From Marinibacterium profundimaris (GTDB lineage Bacteria; Pseudomonadota; Alphaproteobacteria; Rhodobacterales; Rhodobacteraceae), in contig NZ_AQQR01000027.1 in the NCBI RefSeq assembly GCF_002210095.1, forward strand, positions 1 to 49,886: a DNA stretch of 49,886 nucleotides. The letters run 5' to 3'. The translations under genes were made by a program, and so were the position numbers. Below, piece by piece: positions 7,087 through 15,559 of the stretch (its first letter is position 1; each line of letters starts with the position of its first letter). The notes beneath the pieces were generated by a model, which was given only the letters and a program-made list of their open reading frames with translations, had not been told where the DNA came from and searched no databases.

Positions 7087-7726
7087 CCGCGCGACTGCGC
7101 TCGTCGTTGCTTTGGGTACAGGCGTTTGTTCCGCGCCCCCGGCCCTGGCCGACGGTTTCATCTTCTCGGTTGGTCCTGACGGCCAATTGATTTCCTCTTC
7201 TCAAGAGGCAAACGGGCGCCTTTTTCTCTTCGCAGAACCTCGCGTCCCTGACGCAACGAGCGAGACAGCGATCCCGGCTCGATCTGCCGCCCGCGCCACC
7301 CCAGAAATCCTCCATGCGATCGAGACTACGGCTCTACGGTATGCCGGGCATGGTGCGCTGCGTCGCGCAGGACTTTCCGTCACTGATTGGGCGCTCCTTT
7401 ACCGGGCCAATATCGAAGTCGAGAGCGCATACAATCCCGCAGCACGTAGCCCTGTCGGGGCTATAGGCCTCGGACAGCTTATGCCGGATACCGCCCGCGA
7501 TCTCGGCGTGGACCCACATGACATTGCGCAGAACCTCGACGGATCAGCTCGCTACCTGCTGATGATGCTCGACCAGTTCGGCGAGGGCTCTCTGGCCCTT
7601 GCGGCCTACAACGCTGGTCCGGAGGCGGTCACACGCCACGGCGGCATCCCCCCATTTCGCGAAACCCAAGGGCATGTGGCCCGTGTGACCGCCGTGTTTG
7701 AGCGGCTCAGAGGAGATCTTTCATGA
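7043..7726 (+). CDS. virB1: VirB1-like lytic transglycosylase
   Basis: An SLT-family muramidase that would open the peptidoglycan for assembly of the secretion channel. The GTG start at 7043 gives a 227-residue protein with a signal peptide ending at APPALA (about residue 34). The catalytic domain covers roughly residues 105-220: catalytic Glu127 in IEVESAYNP, followed by SPVGAIGLGQLMPDTA and LALAAYNAGP, the three classic SLT motifs. It overlaps the previous gene by 44 bases and virB2 by 4 (ATGA). It is the first of two transglycosylase genes in this operon. Confidence 0.88.
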   Translation: MAASATPRLRSKAADRATALVVALGTGVCSAPPALADGFIFSVGPDGQLISSSQEANGRLFLFAEPRVPDATSETAIPARSAARATPEILHAIETTALRYAGHGALRRAGLSVTDWALLYRANIEVESAYNPAARSPVGAIGLGQLMPDTARDLGVDPHDIAQNLDGSARYLLMMLDQFGEGSLALAAYNAGPEAVTRHGGIPPFRETQGHVARVTAVFERLRGDLS

Positions 7727-8037
7727 CATCGAGGAAACGTCAAAGCGTGCTCCGCACGCGGGCGATCACCGCGTTCGGCGCGATGGCCCTTATCGTGCTG
7801 GCGGGTCCAGCGCTTGCGCAGAGCATCGACCTCTCGCCGGTGCAGACCCTGCTTCAAGGAATTGTCGATGCGATCACCGGTCCCTTGGGGATCGTGATCG
7901 GAACGCTCGCGCTGATCGGGGTGTTCCTTTCCTGGCTCTTTGGCATCCTCGACTTCCGTCAGGCCCTCTGGGTCGTGGTTGCAATCGCGGGCATCGCCGC
8001 AGCACCCACCATCGTCGCCGCCATCTGGACGACCTGA
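7723..8037 (+). CDS. virB2: VirB2/TrbC-family major pilin
   Basis: A 104-residue pilin precursor. A long leader ends GPALA-Q at about residue 32. The mature peptide has two hydrophobic helices (about 45-70, then 75-100) separated by the short polar loop GILDFRQ, the TrbC/VirB2 pattern. The protein would be processed and assembled into the conjugative pilus. It overlaps virB1 by 4 bases and precedes virB3 by 9 bases. Confidence 0.88.
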   Translation: MTSRKRQSVLRTRAITAFGAMALIVLAGPALAQSIDLSPVQTLLQGIVDAITGPLGIVIGTLALIGVFLSWLFGILDFRQALWVVVAIAGIAAAPTIVAAIWTT

Positions 8038-8046
8038 GCTCCATCC

Positions 8047-8325
8047 ATGGCTGACCAGTCCCGCGTGTTCATCGGCCTTCTCAGGCCACCCAAGCTGATG
8101 GGCTTGCCGATCATGTATGCCATGGTCTGGCTCTTCGGCTCTACTCTCCTGTTCCTCTGGGTGCAGAGCTGGGTGGTGGCCGTCTTCGCGGGGCTGGCCT
8201 GGCCGGCGCTTTGGAAAGCCGCGGACTGGGATCCGAACTTCCTCGATGTCCTGGTGATCACCTTGCAGGAAACCCCGCCCACGACGAACCGCAAGCTGCA
8301 CGGAGGCGACAGCTATGCCCCGTGA
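8047..8325 (+). CDS. virB3: VirB3-family inner-membrane protein
   Basis: A 92-residue protein with the usual VirB3 start (FIGLLRPPKLMGLPIMYAMV), one or two transmembrane segments (about residues 20-55) and a short tail. VirB3 sits in the inner membrane with VirB4 and helps pilus assembly. It overlaps virB4 by 11 bases, as commonly seen for this pair, which are fused in some systems. Confidence 0.88.
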   Translation: MADQSRVFIGLLRPPKLMGLPIMYAMVWLFGSTLLFLWVQSWVVAVFAGLAWPALWKAADWDPNFLDVLVITLQETPPTTNRKLHGGDSYAP

Positions 8326-10699
8326 TGGACTTGCCAATGACGTGGCGGAGGCGCTCGATCCGCTGACTGCGCTACCCTCATGGGTCAAGGGCGAGAAGCG
8401 GCTCTCAATGATGCTGCCTTATGTGAGCCTCGTAAACGACCGAACGATCCGGACACGCGGCAACGAGCTGATGCAGTGCATCCGCCTCGAAGGGGTGAAC
8501 AGCACCACGAGCGAGGACGGGCATCTGGACCGGATCGGGGGGTTGCTGGCTGGCATCGTGGCGCAGGTCGGGACCGAGTTCTCATTCTACCTGCACAAGG
8601 TCTCGAAAGCGGTCGATGTGACCCTGCCGCCCGTTCCGGGCGAAGGGTTTGCGGCTGCCGTCGACGAACGATGGCACGCGCATCTCGGCCGCGCGGGTTT
8701 GCGCGACAAGACGCTGACCCTGACGGTGCTGAGGCGACCTGAGACCGGCAGCCGCTTGCCGTTCGGACTTGGGGCGTCTCGCTCGCGACACGCGGCCGAC
8801 ACCACCCGCCGCTTGCGCAAGCTCGACGAGGTTGTGGGGTTTCTGCTGTCCTCCTTCGATGAGCTGAAGCCCCGCCTGCTGGCTGCAAGCACCGGAGAGC
8901 TTCTGGGCTTCCTCGGTTCACTCAACACGGGCGAGGAGCACCCGCTCTTCCCCCGGTCGCGCCACGGTGTGATCGCCGAGGACGTAGCAAATACCCGCGT
9001 CACCTTCCGCGGCACGACCATCGCACTCTCGGACGGTGCCGTCAGCGACAAGCTCGGGGCGATCTTTGCGGTGAAGAACTACCCCGCCAAGACAGATAGC
9101 CTGATGCTCGACGAGTTGAATCTGCCCGTCGACATGGTGGTCACACACTCTTTTGTGCCGATCAACGCCAACATCATGGCGGGCCGGATCAAGCGGCAGC
9201 TGCGGCTAATGCAGGCCGCCAATGACGGAGCCGTCAGTCTCGCCCAGGAACTGGAACTCGCGCAGGACGATCTGGAATCCAAACGCCTGATCTTCGGCGA
9301 GCACCACATGACCGTGGCCGTCTATGCCCGAACCCAGACGGCGCTTGACGACATCGCGGCCGAAATCCGCAACATCTCCGCCACCTCCGGCATCAACCTG
9401 ATCTCGGAGGCCTTCGGGGCGCGGGCGCATTTCATGGCGCAGCATCCCGGCAATACCGGGGCGCGAAGCCGCAAGGCAGCGATCACAAACCACAACTTCA
9501 CCGATCTCGCCGCCTTTCACCGCACCCCGCTCGGCAAGACTGGCAAGGAAGTGCCGTGGGGCGTGCCCATCACACTCTTCCCGACGCCCGAGCGCAGTGG
9601 TTTTCGCTTCAACTTCCACGAACAGGGCGCGCCGGATCGCGAGCCCACAGGTGGGCACACGCTGATCCTGGGCCGCCCCGGCTCCGGTAAATCCGTACTG
9701 GCGGCTTTCCTGATGACCATGGCACGGCGGGCAGGTGCGCGGGTCTTCGTCTTCGACTATCGCGCGGGCATGGAGATGGCCGTCCGTGCGCTCGGCGGCA
9801 GCTATTCGACGATACGTGCCGGACGGCCCACGGGCCTCAATCCGCTCCAGACCGAGATCGACATGCGGGGCCAAGCATGGCTTGCTGATTGGCTCGCGAG
9901 CCTCTTAGAGCGGCGCGATCGACCGCTAACTCCGATTCAGACCAACCGACTGCAGGAAGTCGTGCGCCAGAACGCGAGCGCAGGACATGCGGGCCTGCGA
10001 AACTGGTCGGATTTCGCCTCGCTGCTGGTCTCGACCGATGACGAGGGCGATCTCTTCGAGCGTATGCAGGAGTGGACGGCCGAGGGCCGCTATGGCTGGA
10101 TCTTCGGGGCCAATGCCGAGGACAGCTTCAGCATTGACGGCGATGTCGCAGGCTTCGATCTGACCGGCATCCTCGACTCCGAGAGCGAGCGGGAACGCAT
10201 GGCGGTCCTGTCCTATCTTTTCCGCCGGGTCGAGCGCGTGATCGAGGACCGCAAGCCCACGATCATCGTCATCGACGAGGCATGGAAGGCGCTCGACAAC
10301 GCTTATTTCGCAGAACGGCTCTCGAACTGGCTGGTGACTGCCCGCAAGCAGAACGCCGTCGTCGTCATGATGACCCAATATGCCAGTCAGCTCGAACGCA
10401 CCCGGACCGGCAAGACCATCGTCGAAGCCGTGCCGACGCAGGTGCTTTTGCCCAACATTCGCGCCTCGGCTGCAGATTACTCGATGCTCGGCCTGACCGA
10501 GAAAGAGCTCGACGTGCTTCTGGGCGTCGGCTCGGCCTCGCGGCTCGCACTTGTACGCGACGACCGTGGTTCCGTCGTGATCGATGCCGATCTCAGCGCG
10601 CTCGGCCCGCTCGTGACCATCCTTGGCGGAATGGAGAAGGGCGAAGCGCTTGCCGGCGCCGATTATCGCGAACGTCCTGATTTCTGGAGAGTGACATGA
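8315..10699 (+). CDS. virB4: VirB4 ATPase of the type IV secretion system
   Basis: A 794-residue ATPase of normal VirB4 length. The N-terminal CagE/TrbE/VirB domain covers about residues 180-390. The C-terminal RecA-like domain holds Walker A GRPGSGKS (about 452-459) and Walker B TIIVIDEAW (about 647-655), followed by the motif VVVMMTQYASQLE. VirB4 powers pilus biogenesis and substrate transfer at the inner membrane. The start has CGGAGG 7 bases upstream. It ends with an ATGA overlap onto the VirB7-like gene. Confidence 0.95.
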   Translation: MPRDGLANDVAEALDPLTALPSWVKGEKRLSMMLPYVSLVNDRTIRTRGNELMQCIRLEGVNSTTSEDGHLDRIGGLLAGIVAQVGTEFSFYLHKVSKAVDVTLPPVPGEGFAAAVDERWHAHLGRAGLRDKTLTLTVLRRPETGSRLPFGLGASRSRHAADTTRRLRKLDEVVGFLLSSFDELKPRLLAASTGELLGFLGSLNTGEEHPLFPRSRHGVIAEDVANTRVTFRGTTIALSDGAVSDKLGAIFAVKNYPAKTDSLMLDELNLPVDMVVTHSFVPINANIMAGRIKRQLRLMQAANDGAVSLAQELELAQDDLESKRLIFGEHHMTVAVYARTQTALDDIAAEIRNISATSGINLISEAFGARAHFMAQHPGNTGARSRKAAITNHNFTDLAAFHRTPLGKTGKEVPWGVPITLFPTPERSGFRFNFHEQGAPDREPTGGHTLILGRPGSGKSVLAAFLMTMARRAGARVFVFDYRAGMEMAVRALGGSYSTIRAGRPTGLNPLQTEIDMRGQAWLADWLASLLERRDRPLTPIQTNRLQEVVRQNASAGHAGLRNWSDFASLLVSTDDEGDLFERMQEWTAEGRYGWIFGANAEDSFSIDGDVAGFDLTGILDSESERERMAVLSYLFRRVERVIEDRKPTIIVIDEAWKALDNAYFAERLSNWLVTARKQNAVVVMMTQYASQLERTRTGKTIVEAVPTQVLLPNIRASAADYSMLGLTEKELDVLLGVGSASRLALVRDDRGSVVIDADLSALGPLVTILGGMEKGEALAGADYRERPDFWRVT

Positions 10700-10911
10700 C
10701 CAGTACCATCATTCGCAGCGTCGTGCTGCTAGGGCTCGGCCTGACCCTGACAGCCTGTGCACAGCATAACCCCCCGCAAGCCAACTGCTTTAATTTTCGC
10801 GAGGCTCCTGCGCAGGCAAGAACCGCCACCGCCACGATCTCGACCATGGGGGCGGAAGTCACGCGCCGCGACACGGCCTGCGATTTCGTCCTCTTGGGTG
10901 CGGGCAGTTGA
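10696..10911 (+). CDS. virB7: VirB7-like small lipoprotein
   Basis: A 71-residue protein with a lipoprotein signal peptide and lipobox LTAC (Cys21). After the lipidated Cys there are two more Cys residues (QANCFNF and DTACDF) that could form disulphides. VirB7 is the outer-membrane lipoprotein that stabilises VirB9 in the core complex; its sequence is poorly conserved, so the call rests on size, lipobox and place in the operon. It overlaps virB4 by 4 bases. Confidence 0.7.
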   Translation: MTSTIIRSVVLLGLGLTLTACAQHNPPQANCFNFREAPAQARTATATISTMGAEVTRRDTACDFVLLGAGS

Positions 10912-10915
10912 GCCA

Positions 10916-12082
10916 ATGCGGACCTGGCTTCCTCTCTCGATGATCGGCTTTGCACTGGCAGTTCCCGCGGCGGGGCCGGCGGTCGCCCAGGGCGTGCCAA
11001 CCTTCGATCTGCGCCTGTTCGCAGAGCGGCAGGCGATCCTCGAGCAGACCGATCGGGACCTGACACTGCAGCAGGACCGGCTAAGCCGCGAGGAGGAACT
11101 GGCCGAGATCGAGCGTCAGCAACTCGCCTCCCTCGAAGGGCTGATGGATGCCATGTCGCTTGGCGCTGGAGATGTGGCCGGCACCGTGGCCGGGCTCGAG
11201 GCGGGGCAGGGGGCGGTTGACGACGTCGAAAGCGCGGCCGCCAGTCTTTATGCACCCGAGGACACCAATCCAGCGGCGGCGCGGATGTTCGGCGATGCCC
11301 GGGAGGGGATCGAGGAGCTGATCATCCGCGCAGCACGCGACACCCATAGTCTGTCCGGGGTCGGCCGTGCGGGCCTTTCGCTCGTGCAATGGCGCTGCCT
11401 TTTGCAGGCGCTGATCTGGCAGGAAAGTCGTTTCCAGATTGGGGCACGCTCACCCGTGGGGGCCTTCGGACTTACCCAGATCATGCCCGGTACCGCGGGC
11501 GATCTCGGGATCTACCCGGCCTATTACGACGATCCCTATCTGCAGGTCACCGGCGGTGCGCGATACCTCGCACAAATGCTGAACATGTTCGACGGCAACA
11601 TCATCCATGCGCTCGCCGCCTATAACGCCGGTCCGGGCAATGTGCAGGATTATGGCGGTGTGCCGCCCTTCGCGGAAACCCAGCACTATGTCGTGGTGAT
11701 CCCGCAGCAGTACAACAGCTACCTCGCGGCCGTAGGCGGCATCGATGCGCTCGGCACCATCGACCCTGTGCTCCTCGCCAACGCGAGTTTCAGCCTCTCG
11801 GCCCACGGCGCAGGGGTCTATGGCGACTATTCGCTGGTCTCGGTCCGTGCCGCCGCCCTGCGGGTGCAGGACATCATCACCCGCATTGGTGAGACCGAGG
11901 ATCTCCACGAGGCCATCGCTCTCAACACCTATGCCCGGGCCGAACTGGCCCGGCTGGTTGCAATCCGGACCCGGATTAAGGCCGCCCGAACCGAGCCACT
12001 CAGCGCCGAGCAGATCGCCTTGGCGGCAGCGCAAGCTGCCGAGCGGCAATACATGGATTTTAGTCAGGAGGATTTGCGTTGA
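10916..12082 (+). CDS. VirB5-like protein with an inserted lytic transglycosylase domain
   Basis: A 388-residue exported protein with a signal peptide (cleaved near AVAQ). The mature N-terminus, QGVPTFD followed by a coiled coil of about 50 residues (LEQTDRDLTLQQDRLSREEE), and the C-terminus, ERQYMDFSQEDL, match the ends of the next gene's VirB5 product (QGVPTVD and ERRYMDFTLPDL). Between them lies an SLT domain (about residues 145-275) with catalytic Glu170 in WQESRFQ, SPVGAFGLTQIMPGTA and ALAAYNAGP. It therefore looks like a VirB5 paralogue that gained a muramidase domain. It would bring peptidoglycan cutting to the pilus tip or channel, which is inference. An upstream ATG at 10757 overlaps the lipoprotein gene and is not preferred. 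Confidence 0.75.
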   Translation: MRTWLPLSMIGFALAVPAAGPAVAQGVPTFDLRLFAERQAILEQTDRDLTLQQDRLSREEELAEIERQQLASLEGLMDAMSLGAGDVAGTVAGLEAGQGAVDDVESAAASLYAPEDTNPAAARMFGDAREGIEELIIRAARDTHSLSGVGRAGLSLVQWRCLLQALIWQESRFQIGARSPVGAFGLTQIMPGTAGDLGIYPAYYDDPYLQVTGGARYLAQMLNMFDGNIIHALAAYNAGPGNVQDYGGVPPFAETQHYVVVIPQQYNSYLAAVGGIDALGTIDPVLLANASFSLSAHGAGVYGDYSLVSVRAAALRVQDIITRIGETEDLHEAIALNTYARAELARLVAIRTRIKAARTEPLSAEQIALAAAQAAERQYMDFSQEDLR

Positions 12083-12876
12083 ACCTGCGCCTGCCCCGTT
12101 CCCTTTTCGCCGGTAGCATCGCTCTCGCACTTGCCCTCAATGTCACCGGACCTGCCGGGGCACAGGGTGTGCCCACGGTGGACACCCAAAACATTGCCCA
12201 GGAAATCCGCCAGCTTCAGCAGATGCTGCAGGATTTCGGGATCCAGACCGATCTTCTGGACAATGCGTTGGAGCAACTGAACATGCTGCAAAGCCAGCTC
12301 GATCAGCTGAACGAGATGTATGCCTCGCTCACCGGGCCGCGCAGCATCCTCGGGCTTGCCATGGGCGGGGACCTCGACACCTTGCTTCAGGCCAACTTCG
12401 AAGACATCCCCGGCCTGATCCGAGGCATCCAGGCGGGCGATTGGAGCGCGCTCATCGGGCCCAATGCCGGGCCCATGCGCACGCAGATTGAACAGGCGCT
12501 GGCAAGTGCAGGGTTCGACGAAGATTCTCTCCGCGAAATCGCCACCAGCGGCAATCCGGGAGCTGAAGGCGTGGCCACCCGGGCAACCACAGGTGCTGTG
12601 ATGTCGGCGGCGGCGCAGAACAGCCACGCAGAGGCGGAACAGTCTCTCGAACGAGTGGAACGTCTGGTCGAGATGATCCCGGACATGGAGGATCTCAAAG
12701 CCTCGATGGATCATAACACGCGCGTCACGGCGGAACTCGCCATCGCCATGACCCGGATGTGGGAGTTGGAAGCGATCCAAACCCTCGGCGCAGGCAATGC
12801 AGGCGTGGTTGATGCCGCCACCCTTGCCGAAGAACGCCGCTACATGGACTTCACCTTGCCGGATCTTGAGCCATGA
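12079..12876 (+). CDS. virB5: VirB5-family minor pilin / pilus-tip protein
   Basis: A 265-residue exported protein with a signal peptide ending GPAGAQ and a mature start GVPTVDTQNIAQEIRQLQQM, followed by long alpha-helical coiled-coil stretches and a central loop, as in VirB5/TrbJ-like proteins. It starts with TTG inside TTGA, overlapping the stop of the hybrid gene, with CAGGAGG 8 bases upstream. VirB5 caps the T-pilus and mediates contact with recipients. It overlaps virB8 by ATGA. Confidence 0.85.
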   Translation: MNLRLPRSLFAGSIALALALNVTGPAGAQGVPTVDTQNIAQEIRQLQQMLQDFGIQTDLLDNALEQLNMLQSQLDQLNEMYASLTGPRSILGLAMGGDLDTLLQANFEDIPGLIRGIQAGDWSALIGPNAGPMRTQIEQALASAGFDEDSLREIATSGNPGAEGVATRATTGAVMSAAAQNSHAEAEQSLERVERLVEMIPDMEDLKASMDHNTRVTAELAIAMTRMWELEAIQTLGAGNAGVVDAATLAEERRYMDFTLPDLEP

Positions 12877-13538
12877 GTGGGGCAGGGGTGATGACTGCGC
12901 GCGAACTCGTGGAAGAGGAACTTGTCTACGGTGCCCTGCGCCGGGAACAGCTTTGGCGGATGATCGGCCTTTCCGGGGCAGGCTTCGGCGTATTTGGTTG
13001 TTTGACGGCTGCGGCTGTCGCGCTGATGGTCGAGACGCCGCCTCCCGTGGTTGTCCCCTACGATCCCGCGACCGGGGTGGCGCTCCCCAATGCCACGGTT
13101 GAAACCGTGTCCCTTGCCGAACGGCCAGCCGTGATCGAAGCACAAATCTACCGCTACCTTCTCGACCGCGAGACTTACAACCAGCTCGACAATGATCTTC
13201 GTGTCCGCCGCGTCCTGGCACAGTCTTCCGGGTCGGCCGAGGCCAGCATGCGCGCGATGTGGACATCGGGGCAGGAGAGCTATCCGCCGACGCGTTACGG
13301 GGCTGCGGCCGAGATGGCCGTTGAGATCGCATCGATCACCCTTATTGGCGAAAACCGCGCCCAGGTGCGGCTCAGAAAGCGCCTGACAAGCCCGCAGGGG
13401 GTACAGGATGGATCGTTCACTGCCACATTGATGTTTGAATTTCAGCCGGAACGGACCCGCTCCCTCGACGATGTCTGGCAAAACCCTTTCGGTTTCACCG
13501 TCACTCAATATGCCATCCGATCGGACCGTTCTGAATGA
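12873..13538 (+). CDS. virB8: VirB8-family inner-membrane scaffold protein
   Basis: A 221-residue bitopic protein: a cytosolic N-terminus, one transmembrane helix (about residues 31-53) and a periplasmic NTF2-like domain (about 70-221) with the typical YDRETYNQLDNDLRVRRVLA-like region and a C-terminal strand ending NPFGFTVTQYAI. VirB8 nucleates the secretion complex. It overlaps both neighbours by ATGA, and an internal ATG six codons downstream is an alternative start. Confidence 0.92.
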   Translation: MSGAGVMTARELVEEELVYGALRREQLWRMIGLSGAGFGVFGCLTAAAVALMVETPPPVVVPYDPATGVALPNATVETVSLAERPAVIEAQIYRYLLDRETYNQLDNDLRVRRVLAQSSGSAEASMRAMWTSGQESYPPTRYGAAAEMAVEIASITLIGENRAQVRLRKRLTSPQGVQDGSFTATLMFEFQPERTRSLDDVWQNPFGFTVTQYAIRSDRSE

Positions 13539-14236
13539 CTCGCACTGCAATCTCTACGCTGTTGGCCGCCAGCATTCTCGCGCTCGCGGGAACGACCGCC
13601 ATGGCCGAAACCACGCCCCGTCCACGCTCTCACGATAATCGCGTGCGCGTGGCGACCTGGACCGAAGGCCAGGTTTACCGGGTCGTCACGACACTGACCC
13701 GTGTCACCACAGTCGAATTCGGTGAGGGTGAAACCATCCGCTCGATCATCGCCGGCGATACGGTCGGTTTTCAATTCGACGATGTCCCGGGTGGCCGTGC
13801 CTTCGCCATCAAGCCAACAGCATCTGGCGTTGCCACCAACATCACCGTCTACACCAACCGCCGCTCCTACTACTTCCATGTCGTCGAAGCCCGGGAGACG
13901 CCGCATTATGTCGTGCAGTTCCGCTATCCTGAAAACCGCGTGCAACCCACCAGGGCGGTTGCGGCCGATGCGCCGAACGCGAACTATGCGGTCAGTGCCC
14001 GAGAAGAGTTCACGCCGACGGCCATCTGGGATGATGGTACCTTCACGTATTTCCGGTTTGCACGGAACGCGCCGGTGCCCGCCATCTTCCGATATTCGAA
14101 CGGAAGGGAACGCGCGGTGAACAGCCACACCTCAAGTGACGGCGTTATCCGCGTATCTGGCGTCAACCGACAATGGGTCCTTCGCCTTGGCGAAGATGTG
14201 GTTTGCGTCCAGGACGCAGGGCAGGCCACATCATGA
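13535..14236 (+). CDS. virB9: VirB9-family outer-membrane complex protein
   Basis: A 233-residue exported protein with a signal peptide ending TTAMA. It has an N-terminal VirB9/CagX domain (about 35-130, with the VEFGEGETIRSIIAGD motif) and a C-terminal domain (about 150-233) with PTAIWDDGTFTYFRF, which pairs with VirB7 and VirB10 in the core complex. Length is slightly short for the family but complete. It overlaps virB8 and virB10 by ATGA. Confidence 0.93.
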   Translation: MTRTAISTLLAASILALAGTTAMAETTPRPRSHDNRVRVATWTEGQVYRVVTTLTRVTTVEFGEGETIRSIIAGDTVGFQFDDVPGGRAFAIKPTASGVATNITVYTNRRSYYFHVVEARETPHYVVQFRYPENRVQPTRAVAADAPNANYAVSAREEFTPTAIWDDGTFTYFRFARNAPVPAIFRYSNGRERAVNSHTSSDGVIRVSGVNRQWVLRLGEDVVCVQDAGQATS

Positions 14237-15558
14237 CCGAAGGTACGGAAGACCTCGCCGCGCGCCTCGCGGCTCTCGAAGGTTCGACAGGCAAAGCGAA
14301 GGCAAACAAGCGGCCTGCGCCGCTTGCGGCGATCCTTGGAGTCGTCGGCATCGCGGCAGCAGGTGGTCTGGCGTGGGCTGCCCTACAGCCGTCGGCAGAA
14401 GCACCAATGGCGACCGCCGCGCCGGAAGAGTTCCAGAGCACCGGCCCCGGATTCGGAGATCTGGCGCCGATTTCTGCCCCGGAGCCCAGCCAAGCCCCGC
14501 CTGCGGACACAGGTCCGAGCGAGTCAGAACTAGCGCTGATAGAAAGTCTTGCGACATTGAGAGCGGAACTCGAGGAACTGCGCGCAAGACCGGCCGAGGC
14601 CGCGGATAGCGGGGCGGAGCAGGCTATTGCGGACCTGACGGCGCAAATTGCCACCTTACAGGAAGCATCCGCCGAGGCTCAGCGGGCCCTCGAGCGGCAA
14701 CTGACCGAGCGGGATCGCGAATTGGATCAGCTCCGCATGGACTTGGAACTTGCACGGCTTGCACCACCAGAGCCGACCTCATTGGGACCAAGTGAAGAAG
14801 AATTGCGGTTGGCCGAACTAGAAAGGCGGCGCGCAGCCGAAGCCGAGGCCCGCGCAGAGCGTATCGCGTCTCCTATGATCGCCTTCTCCGGGATGGGCGC
14901 GGGTGCGGATAGGGAGAATACGCTGGAAGCCGCGCGACTGAATGCAGATGAAGCCTTTGTTCGTTCGGGCGCGCAACCTGCACAGGTGACACGTGCCGAA
15001 GTGATCGCGAACCCATCGAACACGGTTGTTCAGGGCACCATGATTCAGGCTGTGACAGAGACGGCCCTCGACAGCACACTGCCCGGCGCGATCCGCGCCA
15101 TCGTCTCGGAAGACGTCCATTCTTTCGATGGAACGCGTATCCTGATCCCGCGCGGCGCGCGGCTGATCGGGCGCTACCGCTCCGATGTCGCACTCGCCCA
15201 ATCGCGCGTCATGGTGGCATGGGACCGGATCATCCTGCCCGATAATCAGACCGTGCAGATCAGCGCCTTCGGTGGAGACGAACTCGGCCGTACTGGCACC
15301 ACCGGGTTTGTCGACACCCGTTTCGCGCAACGCTTCGGTTCCGCCGCGCTGATCTCCTTGATCGGCGCCCTGCCTGCGGCTGCAGCGGGTCAAATCGACA
15401 GCGAGGCGGCGGCCGATGTTGCGAGTGATGTCGGCACCGACCTGCGCGATAGTACGCAAAGCGTGATGCAGGACTATCTGGCGATCCGGCCAGTGATACA
15501 TGTCGATCAGGGTACACGGATCACGGTCATGGTTGATCGTGACCTCGAGATTTTCTGA
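14233..15558 (+). CDS. virB10: VirB10-family core-complex protein
   Basis: A 441-residue protein with a cytosolic N-terminus, one transmembrane segment (about residues 31-51), a long Pro/Ala/Glu-rich linker with a coiled coil (about 85-215), and the C-terminal TrbI/VirB10 domain (about 240-441). The domain has the expected stretches VVQGTMIQAVTETALDS, GTRILIPRGARLIGRY and MVAWDRIILPDNQ. VirB10 spans inner and outer membranes and senses ATP use by the ATPases. The start at 14233 is preferred over 14173 because it gives the usual ATGA overlap. Confidence 0.94.
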   Translation: MTEGTEDLAARLAALEGSTGKAKANKRPAPLAAILGVVGIAAAGGLAWAALQPSAEAPMATAAPEEFQSTGPGFGDLAPISAPEPSQAPPADTGPSESELALIESLATLRAELEELRARPAEAADSGAEQAIADLTAQIATLQEASAEAQRALERQLTERDRELDQLRMDLELARLAPPEPTSLGPSEEELRLAELERRRAAEAEARAERIASPMIAFSGMGAGADRENTLEAARLNADEAFVRSGAQPAQVTRAEVIANPSNTVVQGTMIQAVTETALDSTLPGAIRAIVSEDVHSFDGTRILIPRGARLIGRYRSDVALAQSRVMVAWDRIILPDNQTVQISAFGGDELGRTGTTGFVDTRFAQRFGSAALISLIGALPAAAAGQIDSEAAADVASDVGTDLRDSTQSVMQDYLAIRPVIHVDQGTRITVMVDRDLEIF

Positions 15559-15559
15559 C

